DNA of 64,000 nt from Bradyrhizobium sp. CCGUVB1N3 (GCF_024199925.1 NZ_JANADR010000001.1:3534001-3598000), one strand, 5' to 3'; positions 52,080 through 62,018 are shown, numbered from the stretch's first letter. Translations and numbers: made by a program. Notes: generated by a model from the sequence alone, not told the origin.

Positions 52080-53078
52080 ATGGCGGAAAGTGTCGAAAAA
52101 CTCGAAGACGTGATCGTCCGCTCGGCGGAGCAGGTGTCGGGACAGATTCGCGCCGCCAAGGACGCGATCGCAACCGTCATCTTCGGCCAGGACCGCGTGA
52201 TCGAGAACACGCTGGTGACGATCCTCTCCGGCGGCCATGCGCTCCTGATCGGCGTGCCGGGTCTGGCCAAGACCAAGCTCGTCGAAACGCTCGGCGTCAC
52301 GCTCGGCCTCGATGCCAAGCGCATCCAGTTCACGCCCGACCTGATGCCGTCGGACATTCTCGGCGCCGAAGTGCTGGACGAGAGCACCGCCGGAAAACGC
52401 TCCTTCCGCTTCATCGCCGGCCCCGTCTTCGCGCAGCTCCTGATGGCCGACGAAATCAACCGCGCCAGCCCGCGCACGCAGTCCGCGCTCCTGCAAGCGA
52501 TGCAGGAGCAGCACATCACGGTCGCCGGCGCGCGTCATGACCTGCCGAAGCCGTTCCACGTGCTCGCCACGCAAAACCCGCTGGAGCAGGAAGGCACCTA
52601 TCCGCTGCCGGAAGCCCAGCTCGACCGCTTCCTGATGGAGATCGACGTCGACTATCCCGATCGCGACGCCGAACGGCGCATCCTGTTCGAGACCACCGGC
52701 GCCGAAGAGACGCTGGCGAAGGGCTCGATGACCGCGGATGCGCTGATCGCGGCCCAGCGGCTGGTGCGGCGCCTGCCGGTCGGCGATTCCGTGGTGGAGG
52801 CCATTCTGTCGCTGGTGCGCTCGGCGCGTCCCGGCCCCGACGGTGGCGAAACCGGCAAGCTGATCGCCTGGGGGCCGGGTCCCCGCGCCAGCCAGTCGCT
52901 GATGCTGGCGGTGCGCGCACGCGCGCTGCTCGACGGCCGCCTCGCGCCGTCGATCGACGACGTGCTCGACCTCGCCGAGCCGGTGCTGAAGCACCGCATG
53001 GCATTGACGTTCCAGGCGCGCGCCGAAGGCCGCACGATTCCGGACGTGATCCGGCAATTGAAGACACGGATCGGTTGA
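52080..53078 (+). CDS. MoxR-family AAA+ ATPase
   Basis: 332 residues. LLIGVPGLAKTKLVETL is Walker A, LLMADEINRASPRTQSALLQ Walker B and the arginine region, and VLATQNPLEQEGTYPLPEAQ the sensor motif. MoxR ATPases act as chaperones for the assembly of enzyme complexes or for membrane stress systems with VWA proteins. The gene runs into DUF58 with a one-base TGATG overlap. Confidence 0.95.
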   Translation: MAESVEKLEDVIVRSAEQVSGQIRAAKDAIATVIFGQDRVIENTLVTILSGGHALLIGVPGLAKTKLVETLGVTLGLDAKRIQFTPDLMPSDILGAEVLDESTAGKRSFRFIAGPVFAQLLMADEINRASPRTQSALLQAMQEQHITVAGARHDLPKPFHVLATQNPLEQEGTYPLPEAQLDRFLMEIDVDYPDRDAERRILFETTGAEETLAKGSMTADALIAAQRLVRRLPVGDSVVEAILSLVRSARPGPDGGETGKLIAWGPGPRASQSLMLAVRARALLDGRLAPSIDDVLDLAEPVLKHRMALTFQARAEGRTIPDVIRQLKTRIG

Positions 53079-54022
53079 TGGCCGCAGAGAACGGGCACAC
53101 AGCGAAGGAGATCATTGCGATCCGACGTGCCGATGGCGAGAGCCGTACGCTCGCCGCTTCGCTGCCGCGCCTGGTGCTAGAGGCCCGTCGCATTGCCGCC
53201 AACGTCATCCACGGCCTGCATGGCCGCCGCCGCGCCGGCTCTGGCGAGAGCTTTTGGCAATATCGCCGCTTCGTCTCCGGCGAGCCGGCGCAGAACGTCG
53301 ACTGGCGCCGCTCCGCGCGTGACGACCATCTCTATGTCCGCGAGCAGGAATGGGAAGCCGCGCACACGGTGTGGATCTGGCCCGACCGTTCGCCGTCGAT
53401 GGCGTTCGCATCCAGGCAGGCGCGTGACTCCAAGCTCGAGCGCACGCTGATCGTGGCATTCGCGCTGGCCGAGCTGCTCGTCTCCGGCGGCGAGCGCGTC
53501 GGCATCCCCGGCCTGATGGCGCCGACCGCGAGCCGCAGCATCATCGACAAGATGGCGCAGGCGATGCTGCATGACGACGCGGAACGGCCGAGCCTGCCGC
53601 CGTCCTTCGTACCCTCGGCGCTCGCCGAGACGGTGGTGCTGTCCGATTTCTGGTCGCCGATCGCCGAGATCAGGAGCATGCTTGCGAGCCTCTCCGGCTC
53701 CGGCGCCCATGGCACGCTGGTGCAGATCGTCGATCCCGCCGAGGAGACGTTCCCCTATTCCGGCCGCGTCGAATTCGTCGAGCCCGAGGGCTTCGGCGTG
53801 ATCACGGCGGGGCGCGCCGAGAGCTGGGCGCAGGACTACACCGCGCGGCTCGCACTGCATCGCGACCAGATCCGCGACGAGACCAACAAGCTCGACTGGC
53901 TGTTCGTCACCCACGTCACCGATCGCTCCGCCGCCGAACTGCTGCTGTTCCTGCATGCCGGCATGCAGGTCAGCAAATCGGGCGCACGCTCGACCACCGT
54001 CAAAGCGGGGCCCGCCGCATGA
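53078..54022 (+). CDS. DUF58 protein
   Basis: 314 residues from ATG 53078. The family motif GSGESFWQYRRFVSGEPAQN, with VDWRRSAR directly after, is present, followed by a VWA-like region beginning TVWIWPDRSPSMAF (DxSxS-like). Its role with MoxR ATPases is presumed to be partner or target. It overlaps the next gene by four bases. Confidence 0.93.
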   Translation: MAAENGHTAKEIIAIRRADGESRTLAASLPRLVLEARRIAANVIHGLHGRRRAGSGESFWQYRRFVSGEPAQNVDWRRSARDDHLYVREQEWEAAHTVWIWPDRSPSMAFASRQARDSKLERTLIVAFALAELLVSGGERVGIPGLMAPTASRSIIDKMAQAMLHDDAERPSLPPSFVPSALAETVVLSDFWSPIAEIRSMLASLSGSGAHGTLVQIVDPAEETFPYSGRVEFVEPEGFGVITAGRAESWAQDYTARLALHRDQIRDETNKLDWLFVTHVTDRSAAELLLFLHAGMQVSKSGARSTTVKAGPAA

Positions 54023-56829
54023 TCGGAAGCCTGCCGCTCGCCTTCACCGAACCGCTGCTCCTGATCGGGCTCGTCAGCCTGCCGGTGCTGTGGTGGCTGC
54101 TGCGCGTGATGCCGCCGCGGCCGCGCCGCATCGAATTCCCGCCGACGCGCCTGTTGTTCGACATCGCGCCGAAGGAAGAGACGCCGTCGCGGACGCCGTG
54201 GTGGCTCACTGCGCTGCGCCTGCTCGCCGCGGCGCTGGTGATCTTCGCCGCAGCCGGCCCGATCTGGAATCCGCAGACGGGTCTTGCCGGCAGCAAGGCG
54301 CCGTTGATGATCATGTTCGACGACGGCTGGAGCGCAGCCTCGAACTGGGACACGCGGATCAAGGCCGCCGACGAGCTGATCGCGAATGCCGACAGCGACC
54401 GCCGCGCCATCGCGCTGGTGCCGCTGTCGGAGCCGAACCGCGACATCACGTTGATGCCGGCCGGTGCGGCTCGCGTTGCGTTGCGGCAGCTCGCGCCGAA
54501 GCCGTATTCCATCGAGCGCGTTGAAACTCTCACCACGATCGATCGTTTCCTGAAGGCCACCGGCGATTGCGAGATCGCCTGGCTGTCCGACGGCGTCGAT
54601 ACCGGCCGCGGCGAGGAGTTCCTGCAAGGCCTGACGAAGACGATCGGAGACCGCAGCTTGACGGTGTTTGAAGGCGGCACGCCCTCCCCGCTGGCGCTGG
54701 TCGCGGCGGAGAATGCGGCCGCCAAGATGGTCGTGAAGGTGCTGCGCACCGACAGCGGCATTGCCGCGGGCACCGTGCGCGCGCTCGACCAGAAGGGATC
54801 GCCGATCGGCGAAGCCCGCTACGCGTTCGCCCCGCAGGACAAGGAAACCGAGGCCGCCTTCGACCTGCCGGTCGAGCTGCGCAACGACATCACGCGGCTC
54901 GAGATATCCGGTGAGCGGTCCGCAGGCGCCGTGCAACTGCTCGACAAGCGCTGGCGCCGCCGCGCCATCGGCATCGTCTCCGGCGCGACCAGCGAGACCG
55001 CTCAGCCGCTGCTGGCGCCGACCTTCTATCTCACCCGCGCGCTGGCGCCGTTTGCCGACGTCCGCCTCGCCGACAAGGGCGCGCCGCAGCAGGGCATTAC
55101 GCAATTCCTCGACCAGAAGCTGCCGATGATCATCCTGGCCGATGTCGGCACCATCGCCCCCGAAATCCGCGAGCGGCTCAATGCCTGGGTCGACCAGGGC
55201 GGCGTGCTGGTGCGCTTCGCAGGTCCCCGCCTGGCGCAGGCCGAGGACGACCTCGTGCCGGTGAAGCTGCGCAAGGGCGGCCGCACGCTCGGCGGCAGCC
55301 TGACCTGGGAGAAGCCGCAGCACCTCGCCGCCTTCACCGCGGACGGACCGTTCGCCGGCGTCCCTGTCCCCAAGGACGTCACCGTGAGCCGTCAGGTGCT
55401 CGCCGAGCCCGATGCGGTGCTCGCGACCAAGAGCTGGGCCTCGCTGGAGGACGGCACGCCGCTCGTCACCGGCGAGCATCGCGGCAAGGGTCTGGTCAGC
55501 CTGTTTCATGTGTCTGCCGACATGCGCTGGTCGGATCTGCCGATGTCGGGCACCTTTGTCGAAATGCTGAGGCGGATCGTCGACATGTCCGGCTACACCT
55601 CCAAGCCCGGCGCCGGCGTTGCCGGTGAGGCGAGCGCCGAGACGGTGGCGCCGCTGCACATCCTCGACGGCTTTGGCGCCTTCGGTCCGCCGCCGGCCAC
55701 CGCAAAGCCGCTGTCGGCCGATTACCGCGACCGCGCCACATCAGATCATCCGCCCGGCTTCTACGGCCCGGCCGAGGGACCGCTGGCCGTGAACACGCTC
55801 GCCGCCGCCGACCGCATCGCCCCGCTCGACACCGCGAGCCTGCGCGCCCGGCATGCGACCTACACCAACGCCGAACCGCGCGATTTGCGCGGCTGGCTGC
55901 TCTCGACCTCGCTCGCGCTGTTCCTGGTCGACGCCATCATCGTTGCGCTGCTCGGCGGCGGCCTCGCCGCGCTCCTGCGCCGGCGCGCGGCGCCCGCCGT
56001 GCTCGCGATTGGCTTGATCCTCGCCGGCATGCTGTCGCCCGCGCCATCGCGCGCCGACGGTGCCGCCGACGATTTTGCGATGAAGGCGGTGTCGCAAACC
56101 CGCCTCGCCTATGTCGTGACCGGTAACGCCGACGTCGATTCCATCGTCAAAGCCGGCATGTCCGGGCTGACGCTGTTCCTGGCGCAGCGCACCGCGCTCG
56201 AGGCCGGCGATCCCGTCGGCGTCGATCCCACGCGCGACGAGCTCGCCTTCTTCCCGCTGATCTACTGGCCGATCGTTCCGGGCGCGCCAAAGCCGCCGCA
56301 GGACGCCATCAACAAGATCGACGCCTACATGAAGCAGGGCGGCACCGTGATCTTCGACACCCGCGACGCGGTCGAAGCGTCGCCCGGCGAGAATGGCGCC
56401 TCGCAAACGCCCGGCATGCAGGCGCTGCGCGAGATCCTCGCCTCGCTCGACGTGCCCGAGCTCGAGCCGGTGCCGCGCGAGCACGTGCTGACCAAGACGT
56501 TCTATCTGCTGCGCGACTTCCCCGGCCGCTTCAACACAGGCCAAACCTGGGTCGAGACCCTGCCGCGCGAGGAAGAGGACGACAGCGCGCAGCGCCCGGC
56601 GCGCGGCGGCGACGGCGTCTCGCCGATCATCATCACCTCGAACGATCTTGCGGGCGCCTGGGCGATCCGTCCCGACGGCCAGCCGATGCTGCCGCTGACG
56701 CCGGGCGAGCCGCGCCAGCGCGAATTCGCCTTCCGCGCCGGCGTCAACATCGTGATGTACACGCTGACCGGCAACTACAAGGCCGACCAGGTGCACGCGC
56801 CGGCACTGATCGAGCGACTCGGGCAATAG
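54019..56829 (+). CDS. BatA-like N-terminus with DUF4159 domain
   Basis: 936 residues. The first 85 are the aerotolerance (BatA) domain: a membrane helix (LLLIGLVSLPVLWWLLRVM) then RRIEFPPTRLL and another helix. LMIMFDDGWSAASNWDTRI resembles a VWA start. The region near residues 630-680 has two more helices. The C-terminal 240 residues are DUF4159, with RLAYVVTGNADVDSIVKAG, LAFFPLIYWPIV and GGTVIFDTRD. It is the largest member of the Bat-like operon; its function is not established. Confidence 0.9.
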   Translation: MIGSLPLAFTEPLLLIGLVSLPVLWWLLRVMPPRPRRIEFPPTRLLFDIAPKEETPSRTPWWLTALRLLAAALVIFAAAGPIWNPQTGLAGSKAPLMIMFDDGWSAASNWDTRIKAADELIANADSDRRAIALVPLSEPNRDITLMPAGAARVALRQLAPKPYSIERVETLTTIDRFLKATGDCEIAWLSDGVDTGRGEEFLQGLTKTIGDRSLTVFEGGTPSPLALVAAENAAAKMVVKVLRTDSGIAAGTVRALDQKGSPIGEARYAFAPQDKETEAAFDLPVELRNDITRLEISGERSAGAVQLLDKRWRRRAIGIVSGATSETAQPLLAPTFYLTRALAPFADVRLADKGAPQQGITQFLDQKLPMIILADVGTIAPEIRERLNAWVDQGGVLVRFAGPRLAQAEDDLVPVKLRKGGRTLGGSLTWEKPQHLAAFTADGPFAGVPVPKDVTVSRQVLAEPDAVLATKSWASLEDGTPLVTGEHRGKGLVSLFHVSADMRWSDLPMSGTFVEMLRRIVDMSGYTSKPGAGVAGEASAETVAPLHILDGFGAFGPPPATAKPLSADYRDRATSDHPPGFYGPAEGPLAVNTLAAADRIAPLDTASLRARHATYTNAEPRDLRGWLLSTSLALFLVDAIIVALLGGGLAALLRRRAAPAVLAIGLILAGMLSPAPSRADGAADDFAMKAVSQTRLAYVVTGNADVDSIVKAGMSGLTLFLAQRTALEAGDPVGVDPTRDELAFFPLIYWPIVPGAPKPPQDAINKIDAYMKQGGTVIFDTRDAVEASPGENGASQTPGMQALREILASLDVPELEPVPREHVLTKTFYLLRDFPGRFNTGQTWVETLPREEEDDSAQRPARGGDGVSPIIITSNDLAGAWAIRPDGQPMLPLTPGEPRQREFAFRAGVNIVMYTLTGNYKADQVHAPALIERLGQ

Positions 56830-56836
56830 GAGCGAC

Positions 56837-58900
56837 ATGAATTACGGCATCGCGTTCACGCCGCTTGTCCCTGCGATCGTCTTGTGGATCGCGCTCGCCG
56901 CGATCGTCGTCATCGCAGCCCTCTTGCTGCTGGCCCGCGCGCGTGGCGCCGCGGTGCGCGTCGCCGCGCTCGCGCTGTTCCTGCTTGCGCTCGCAAATCC
57001 CTCCTTCACCCGCGAGGACCGCGATCCCCTCACCTCGGTCGCTGCCGTCGTCGTCGACAAGAGCCCGAGCCAGAATTTCGGCAATCGCACCCGCGAAGCT
57101 GCCCAGGCGCAGGAGGCGCTGGTCGACAGCCTGAAGCGGATCAAGGGCCTCGAAGTGCGCGTCGTCGAGGCCGGACAGGCCGACGGCGAGACCGACGGCA
57201 CAAAACTGTTCGGCGCGCTCACCTCCGCGCTCTCCGACGTGCCGGTCGATCGCGTCGCCGGCGCCTTCCTGATCACCGACGGCCGCGTCCATGACATCCC
57301 CGCGAATGCCGCCGCGATCGGCTTCCAGGCGCCGGTGCATGCGCTGATCACCGGACAGAAGAACGAGCGTGACCGCCGCATCGCGATCACGGCGGCGCCG
57401 CGCTTCGGCATCGTCGGCCAGAGCCAGACCATCACCTACCGCCTCGACGACCAGGGCGTCACTGGCGATCGCGCCAAGGTCACGATCCGCCGCGACGGCG
57501 AGGTGATCAGCGAGCGCACGCTGTCGAGCGGCCAGACCGCAAGCGTCGACGTCGACATCAAGCACGCGGGCCCGAACATCGTCGAGATCGAGGCCTCGCC
57601 GCTGGAGAAGGAGCTGACGCCGGTGAATAACCGCGCGGTGGTGGCGATCGACGGCGTCCGCGACAAGCTGCGCGTGCTGCTGGTCTCCGGCGAGCCGCAT
57701 TCCGGCGAACGCACCTGGCGCAACCTCTTGAAGTCCGACGCCAGCGTCGACCTCGTGCATTTCACCATCCTGCGGCCGCCGGAGAAGCAGGACGGCACGC
57801 CAATCAACGAATTGTCGCTGATCGCGTTTCCGACCCGCGAATTGTTCCAGCAGAAGATCAACGAATTCCAGTTGATCATCTTCGACCGCTACGCCCGCCA
57901 GGGCGTGCTGCCGATCGCCTATTTCGACAACATCGCGCGCTATGTCCGCTCGGGCGGCGCGGTGCTGGTCTCGGCCGGTCCCGACTATGCGTCGAACACC
58001 AGCATCTGGCGCACGCCGCTGGATTCGGTGCTGCCGGCCGAACCGGTCGGCGTCACCGAAAAGCCGTTCTATGCGCATCTCTCCGACACCGGCAAACGCC
58101 ATCCGGTGACGCGGGGTCTCGAAGGCTCGGCCAGCGAGCCGCCGCATTGGGCCCGATTCTTCCGCACTGTCGACACCCGAAACGCGACCGGCTCGCCGGT
58201 GATGACCGGTGCCGACGGCAAGCCGCTGTTGTTCCTGTCGCGCTTCGGCGAAGGCCGCGTCGCGCTGCTGCTCTCCGATCACATCTGGCTATGGGCGCGC
58301 GGCTATGAGGGCGGTGGCCCGCATCTCGACCTGCTCAGGCGGATGTCGCACTGGCTGATGAAGCAGCCGGATCTCGACGAGGAGGCGCTGCGCCTTCAGG
58401 TGCAGGGCAAGGATCTCGTGGTGGTGCGCCAGACCATGTCCGACAGCGTGCAGCCGGTGACGGTGACCTCGCCCTCCGGCGTGACCCACGATCTCACGCT
58501 CAATGCCGGCGACCCCGGCGAATGGCGCGCGAGCCTGCCGGCTGGCGAGCTCGGTCTCTGGCAGGCCACCGACGGCACGCTGAAGGCGCTGATCAATGTC
58601 GGCCCGACCAATCCGAAGGAATTTTCGGAAGTCACCTCGACTACCGAGACCTTGAGGCCGCTGACGCAGGCGACCGGCGGCGATGCCGTGCGCGTCGTCG
58701 ACGGATCGAGCGTCGAGCTGCCGCGCGTCGTGCCGGTGCGCTCGGCCTCCATCTTCCACGGCGACGGCTGGATGGGGGTCAGGATGCGCGATGCCAGCGT
58801 GGTGAAGGGCGTCGGCGTGCTGCCGATCTTCGCCGGGCTGATCGGGCTGCTCTTGCTGCTCGGTGCGTTTGCCGCGACCTGGGTGCGCGAAGGGCGCTGA
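56837..58900 (+). CDS. Membrane protein with MIDAS and glutamine-amidotransferase-like region
   Basis: 687 residues, 7 bases after the previous gene. Two N-terminal helices (LVPAIVLWIALAAIVVIAAL and VRVAALALFLLALANPSF) precede VAAVVVDKSPSQNFG, a DxSxS metal site as in VWA domains. A later region (LRVLLVSGEPHSGERTWRNL up to YVRSGGAVLVSAGPDY) is like a class I glutamine amidotransferase without the Cys. A final helix (GVLPIFAGLIGLLLLLGAF) anchors the C-terminus. Function unknown. Confidence 0.82.
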   Translation: MNYGIAFTPLVPAIVLWIALAAIVVIAALLLLARARGAAVRVAALALFLLALANPSFTREDRDPLTSVAAVVVDKSPSQNFGNRTREAAQAQEALVDSLKRIKGLEVRVVEAGQADGETDGTKLFGALTSALSDVPVDRVAGAFLITDGRVHDIPANAAAIGFQAPVHALITGQKNERDRRIAITAAPRFGIVGQSQTITYRLDDQGVTGDRAKVTIRRDGEVISERTLSSGQTASVDVDIKHAGPNIVEIEASPLEKELTPVNNRAVVAIDGVRDKLRVLLVSGEPHSGERTWRNLLKSDASVDLVHFTILRPPEKQDGTPINELSLIAFPTRELFQQKINEFQLIIFDRYARQGVLPIAYFDNIARYVRSGGAVLVSAGPDYASNTSIWRTPLDSVLPAEPVGVTEKPFYAHLSDTGKRHPVTRGLEGSASEPPHWARFFRTVDTRNATGSPVMTGADGKPLLFLSRFGEGRVALLLSDHIWLWARGYEGGGPHLDLLRRMSHWLMKQPDLDEEALRLQVQGKDLVVVRQTMSDSVQPVTVTSPSGVTHDLTLNAGDPGEWRASLPAGELGLWQATDGTLKALINVGPTNPKEFSEVTSTTETLRPLTQATGGDAVRVVDGSSVELPRVVPVRSASIFHGDGWMGVRMRDASVVKGVGVLPIFAGLIGLLLLLGAFAATWVREGR

Positions 58901-58990
58901 GCCCCACGAATTCCGTTGCATGAAGATCACAGCGGGAGGCCGGCCGCAGCGGCCGCGCCTCCCGCTGTTGACATGCGCGCCACGATCCTG

Positions 58991-59011
58991 CGATGTTACA
59001 TTGTAACATCG
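58991..59011 (+). promoter_or_regulatory. Perfect 21-bp Zur-like palindrome
   Basis: CGATGTTACA and TGTAACATCG surround a single T. It matches the Zur (zinc uptake regulator) box pattern of proteobacteria, which has ATGTTA and TAACAT arms. It is 46 bases before the DUF2946 start. Zur would shut off the downstream metal-uptake genes when zinc is plentiful. The assignment is by pattern, not by search. Confidence 0.65.
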
Positions 59012-59057
59012 TGATGGCCGGGGGATTGGCCCTCGCGATGCGGGGTGCATTTTTCGA

Positions 59058-59450
59058 ATGAAGTGGTTCCGCTCGAACGTCAGGCACGGCGCCCGGCTCG
59101 CGATCTTCGCGATGCTGGTGCAGTTCGCGCTGACCTTCGGCCACAGCCACTGGTTCGCACAGGCCGCGCCGCTGCTCCAGTCGTCGCAGCAGGCCAACGG
59201 CATCGCATCCGTCGATCGTACAGCGCTGCAGAAGCAGTCGCCGGCCAGTCCCGACCACGACCAGCAGGGCGACGACAATTGCGCGATCTGCGCCGTGGTC
59301 TCGATGGCGAGCACCGTTGTGTTCGCGACGCCGCCGCTGCTGCATCTGCCGCAGGCGGTCGAATTCCTCTACCGCACCACCGACGCCGAATTCATCCATC
59401 TGAAGTCGGCCAGCCACGCGTTCCAGCCGCGCGGCCCTCCCGCAACCTGA
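59058..59450 (+). CDS. DUF2946 protein
   Basis: 130 residues. A signal-like hydrophobic start (LAIFAMLVQFALTFGHSHWF) is followed by a linker, then DHDQQGDDNCAICAVVSMAS, the Cys-x2-Cys motif of DUF2946. The family is found next to TonB-dependent receptors or metal proteins, and the His, Asp and Cys residues suggest metal binding. It precedes the receptor gene by 147 bases in the same direction, behind the Zur-like box. Confidence 0.8.
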   Translation: MKWFRSNVRHGARLAIFAMLVQFALTFGHSHWFAQAAPLLQSSQQANGIASVDRTALQKQSPASPDHDQQGDDNCAICAVVSMASTVVFATPPLLHLPQAVEFLYRTTDAEFIHLKSASHAFQPRGPPAT

Positions 59451-59597
59451 TCTCCGTCGATTGAACCGCCCAACGGGCTGCCGCCGTCGCGCGTGCAAGC
59501 CTCCCGTCGGGCTTTCGAGGATTGATCCGCCGCGTGTCGGCGGCAGGCGCTCGTTGTCGAAGCCGGATTTCGGCCGCGCCTGATCGGAATCAGGACA

Positions 59598-61868
59598 ATG
59601 TTGCTATCTTCAGGACCCTGCTTGGCGCGCGCAGGCGTGGCCACGCTCACGCTTTTCTATCTCAACAGCACCGCCATGGCGCAGACCGCCGCGCCGAGCA
59701 ACGCCACGACCTTGCCCAGCGTTGAGGTCACTGCCCCCCCGCGCGTGCATCCATCGCGTCCACCGAAGCTTCGCACCGTACGAAAGCGTCTCCAGGCGCC
59801 CGAAACGCCGCCGTCGACCGCGGCGCAGACCGTGGCTGGCCAGAATGCGACGTTCGACCAGACCCGCGACAACGTCGTCGCCCCCATCGGCGCCACCTCG
59901 CACACGATGAACCGCCAGGCGATCGAGGCGCTGCCCCAGGGCAACAACGCGACGCTGGACAAGGTGCTGCTGCAATTCCCCGGAGTGACCCAGGATTCGG
60001 CTGCCAGCGGCGAGTTGCACGTGCGCAACGAGCACGCCAATTTGCAGTACCGCATCAATGGCGTCATGCTCCCCGACGGCGTCGGCGCATTCGGGCAGAT
60101 CCTCGATACCGGGATTGTCGGCAGCATGAGCCTCCTCACCGGCGCATTGCCCGCGCAGTACGGCTTCCGCACCGCCGGCGTGCTCGACATCCAGACCAAG
60201 GCGGACGCCTTCAACAATTCCGGCGTCGTCGGCGTCTATGGCGGCAGCAACGGCACGATCTCGACCAACGTCGAATATGGCGGGACCGCCGGGCAGACGC
60301 AGTATTTCGTCTCGGGTCGCTTCCTCCAGAACAATCTCGGCATCGAGAACCCGACGGCGTCGGTGAACGCGATCCATGACCGCACCAATCAGGAGAAGGG
60401 ATTCCTCTATCTGTCGACGGTGCTCGATCCCACCAGCCGTCTGACCTTCATGAGCGGTGTGTCGAACGCGACGTTCCAGATCCCGAACAATCCGGGACAG
60501 ACGCCGAACTTCACGGCGTTCGGCGTGTCCAATTTCGACTCGTCGAAGCTCAACGAGCACCAGAACGAGTTCAACCAGTTCAACGTCGTTGCCTACCAGA
60601 AGTCGGTCGGCGAATGGGACACCCAGATCGCCTATTTCAACCGTTACAGCCAGCTGCACTTCTACCCCGACCCGATCGGAGATCTCGTCTTCAACGGCGC
60701 GTCCTCGGACGTCTATCGGCAGAGCCTCGTCAACGGCATCCAGCAGGACACCGCCTGGCGCGTCGGCTATGCCCACACGCTGCGCTTCGGCTTCAGCGTC
60801 AGCGCGGAGCGGACTTTGGTCAACAGCGGCACGACCGTGCTGCCGCTGGCCGACCCGACCGATCCCACCGCAGGCACGATCGACGCGCCGTTCTCGATCT
60901 TCGATTCCAATGCCAAGACCGGCTGGTTGACCGGGACCTATCTCCAGGACGAGTGGCGGATCACCAACAATCTGACCCTGAACGCCGGATTGCGTTTCGA
61001 CCAGATGTACCAGTATGTGAACGCCAACCAGCTCAGCCCTCGCGTCAGCCTGACCTGGAAGCCGTTCGACGGCACCACGTTCCATGCCGGCTATGCGCGC
61101 AACTTCACGCCGCCGTCGCAGGTGATCGCCTCGCCCACCAATCTTGCTCTGGTGACGCCGCCCAACGCGCCAGCGAACACGCAGACGCCGGAGGTGCCGG
61201 TCAGCAGTCCGGTATTGCCGGAACGGTCACACGTGTTCGACGTCGGCGTTGTGCAGAAGATCTATCCGATTCCGGGCCTCGAGGTCGGCGTCGACGGCTA
61301 CTACAAGATCGCGCGCGATCTGCTCGACGACGGCCAGTTCGGCGCGGCCTATGTGCTGAACGGCTTCAACTATGATCGCGGCGAGAACGTCGGCATCGAG
61401 GTCAAGTCGACCTATCGCAATGGCAATTTCAACGCCTATGCCAATCTCGCCTGGGCCAGGCAGATCGCGACCAACGTCGTCTCGAACCAGTACCTGTTCG
61501 GCCAGGACGAGCTCAACTACATCGCGACCCACTATGTCTACACCGACCACGCACAGACGCTGACGGCCTCGGCGGGCGCCTCCTATCTGTGGGACGGCAC
61601 GCGCTACAGCGTGTCGATGATCTATGGCAGCGGCCTGCGCGCGGGCTTTGCCAACACCGATCACCTGCCCGCCTACACGCAAGTGAACCTCGGCCTGTCG
61701 CACGACTTCAACATCGTGGCGCCGAACAAGCCGACGACGGTGCGGTTCGACGTGGTCAACCTGTTCGACACGATCTACCAGATCCGAGACGGCACCGGCA
61801 TCGGCGTGTTCGCGCCGCAATACGGGCCGCGGCGCGGCTTCTATGTCGGCGTCTCGCAGCGGTTCTAA
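59598..61868 (+). CDS. TonB-dependent outer-membrane receptor
   Basis: 756 residues. The signal peptide ends at AMA, followed by the TonB-box-like LPSVEVTAPPR. The plug domain (about 85-210) has NATLDKVLLQFPGVTQDS and LQYRINGVMLPDGVGAFGQ. A 22-stranded barrel follows, ending in FYVGVSQRF with the C-terminal Phe needed for assembly. No cluster of His or Cys residues identifies the ligand, so zinc or another metal complex is inferred only from the upstream Zur-like box. Confidence 0.92.
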   Translation: MLLSSGPCLARAGVATLTLFYLNSTAMAQTAAPSNATTLPSVEVTAPPRVHPSRPPKLRTVRKRLQAPETPPSTAAQTVAGQNATFDQTRDNVVAPIGATSHTMNRQAIEALPQGNNATLDKVLLQFPGVTQDSAASGELHVRNEHANLQYRINGVMLPDGVGAFGQILDTGIVGSMSLLTGALPAQYGFRTAGVLDIQTKADAFNNSGVVGVYGGSNGTISTNVEYGGTAGQTQYFVSGRFLQNNLGIENPTASVNAIHDRTNQEKGFLYLSTVLDPTSRLTFMSGVSNATFQIPNNPGQTPNFTAFGVSNFDSSKLNEHQNEFNQFNVVAYQKSVGEWDTQIAYFNRYSQLHFYPDPIGDLVFNGASSDVYRQSLVNGIQQDTAWRVGYAHTLRFGFSVSAERTLVNSGTTVLPLADPTDPTAGTIDAPFSIFDSNAKTGWLTGTYLQDEWRITNNLTLNAGLRFDQMYQYVNANQLSPRVSLTWKPFDGTTFHAGYARNFTPPSQVIASPTNLALVTPPNAPANTQTPEVPVSSPVLPERSHVFDVGVVQKIYPIPGLEVGVDGYYKIARDLLDDGQFGAAYVLNGFNYDRGENVGIEVKSTYRNGNFNAYANLAWARQIATNVVSNQYLFGQDELNYIATHYVYTDHAQTLTASAGASYLWDGTRYSVSMIYGSGLRAGFANTDHLPAYTQVNLGLSHDFNIVAPNKPTTVRFDVVNLFDTIYQIRDGTGIGVFAPQYGPRRGFYVGVSQRF

Positions 61869-62018
61869 AGCATGATCCGGACCCGGAGGGCCGCGTTAGC
61901 GCAAAGTGCGAAGCGGTTTTCCCTCGCGACAAACGCAGAACGCGTTTGCGCGGAGATCATGCGCAAACAACAGCCTAAAGCGCGATGACGATTCATCCTG
62001 ATCTCATCGTGCTTTAGG
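61868..62018. repeat. Intergenic repeat with a large hairpin
   Basis: AAAGCATGATCCGGACCCGG at the beginning, GCGAAGCGGTTTTCCCTCGC in the middle and a 45-base hairpin at the end (61974-62018; CCTAAAGCGCGATGA against TCATCGTGCTTTAGG, 14 of 15). This is a dispersed sequence I know from Bradyrhizobium and Rhodopseudomonas intergenic regions. The hairpin lies between convergent genes and could terminate both. Confidence 0.65.

Noticed and set aside
53836..55659. A 607-residue minus-strand frame over the Bat-like operon
   Set aside because: Antisense shadow of the DUF58 and DUF4159 genes with Arg- and Gly-rich low-complexity sequence.
56744..58282. A 512-residue minus-strand frame
   Set aside because: Antisense to the MIDAS-bearing membrane protein gene; composition is that of a shadow frame.
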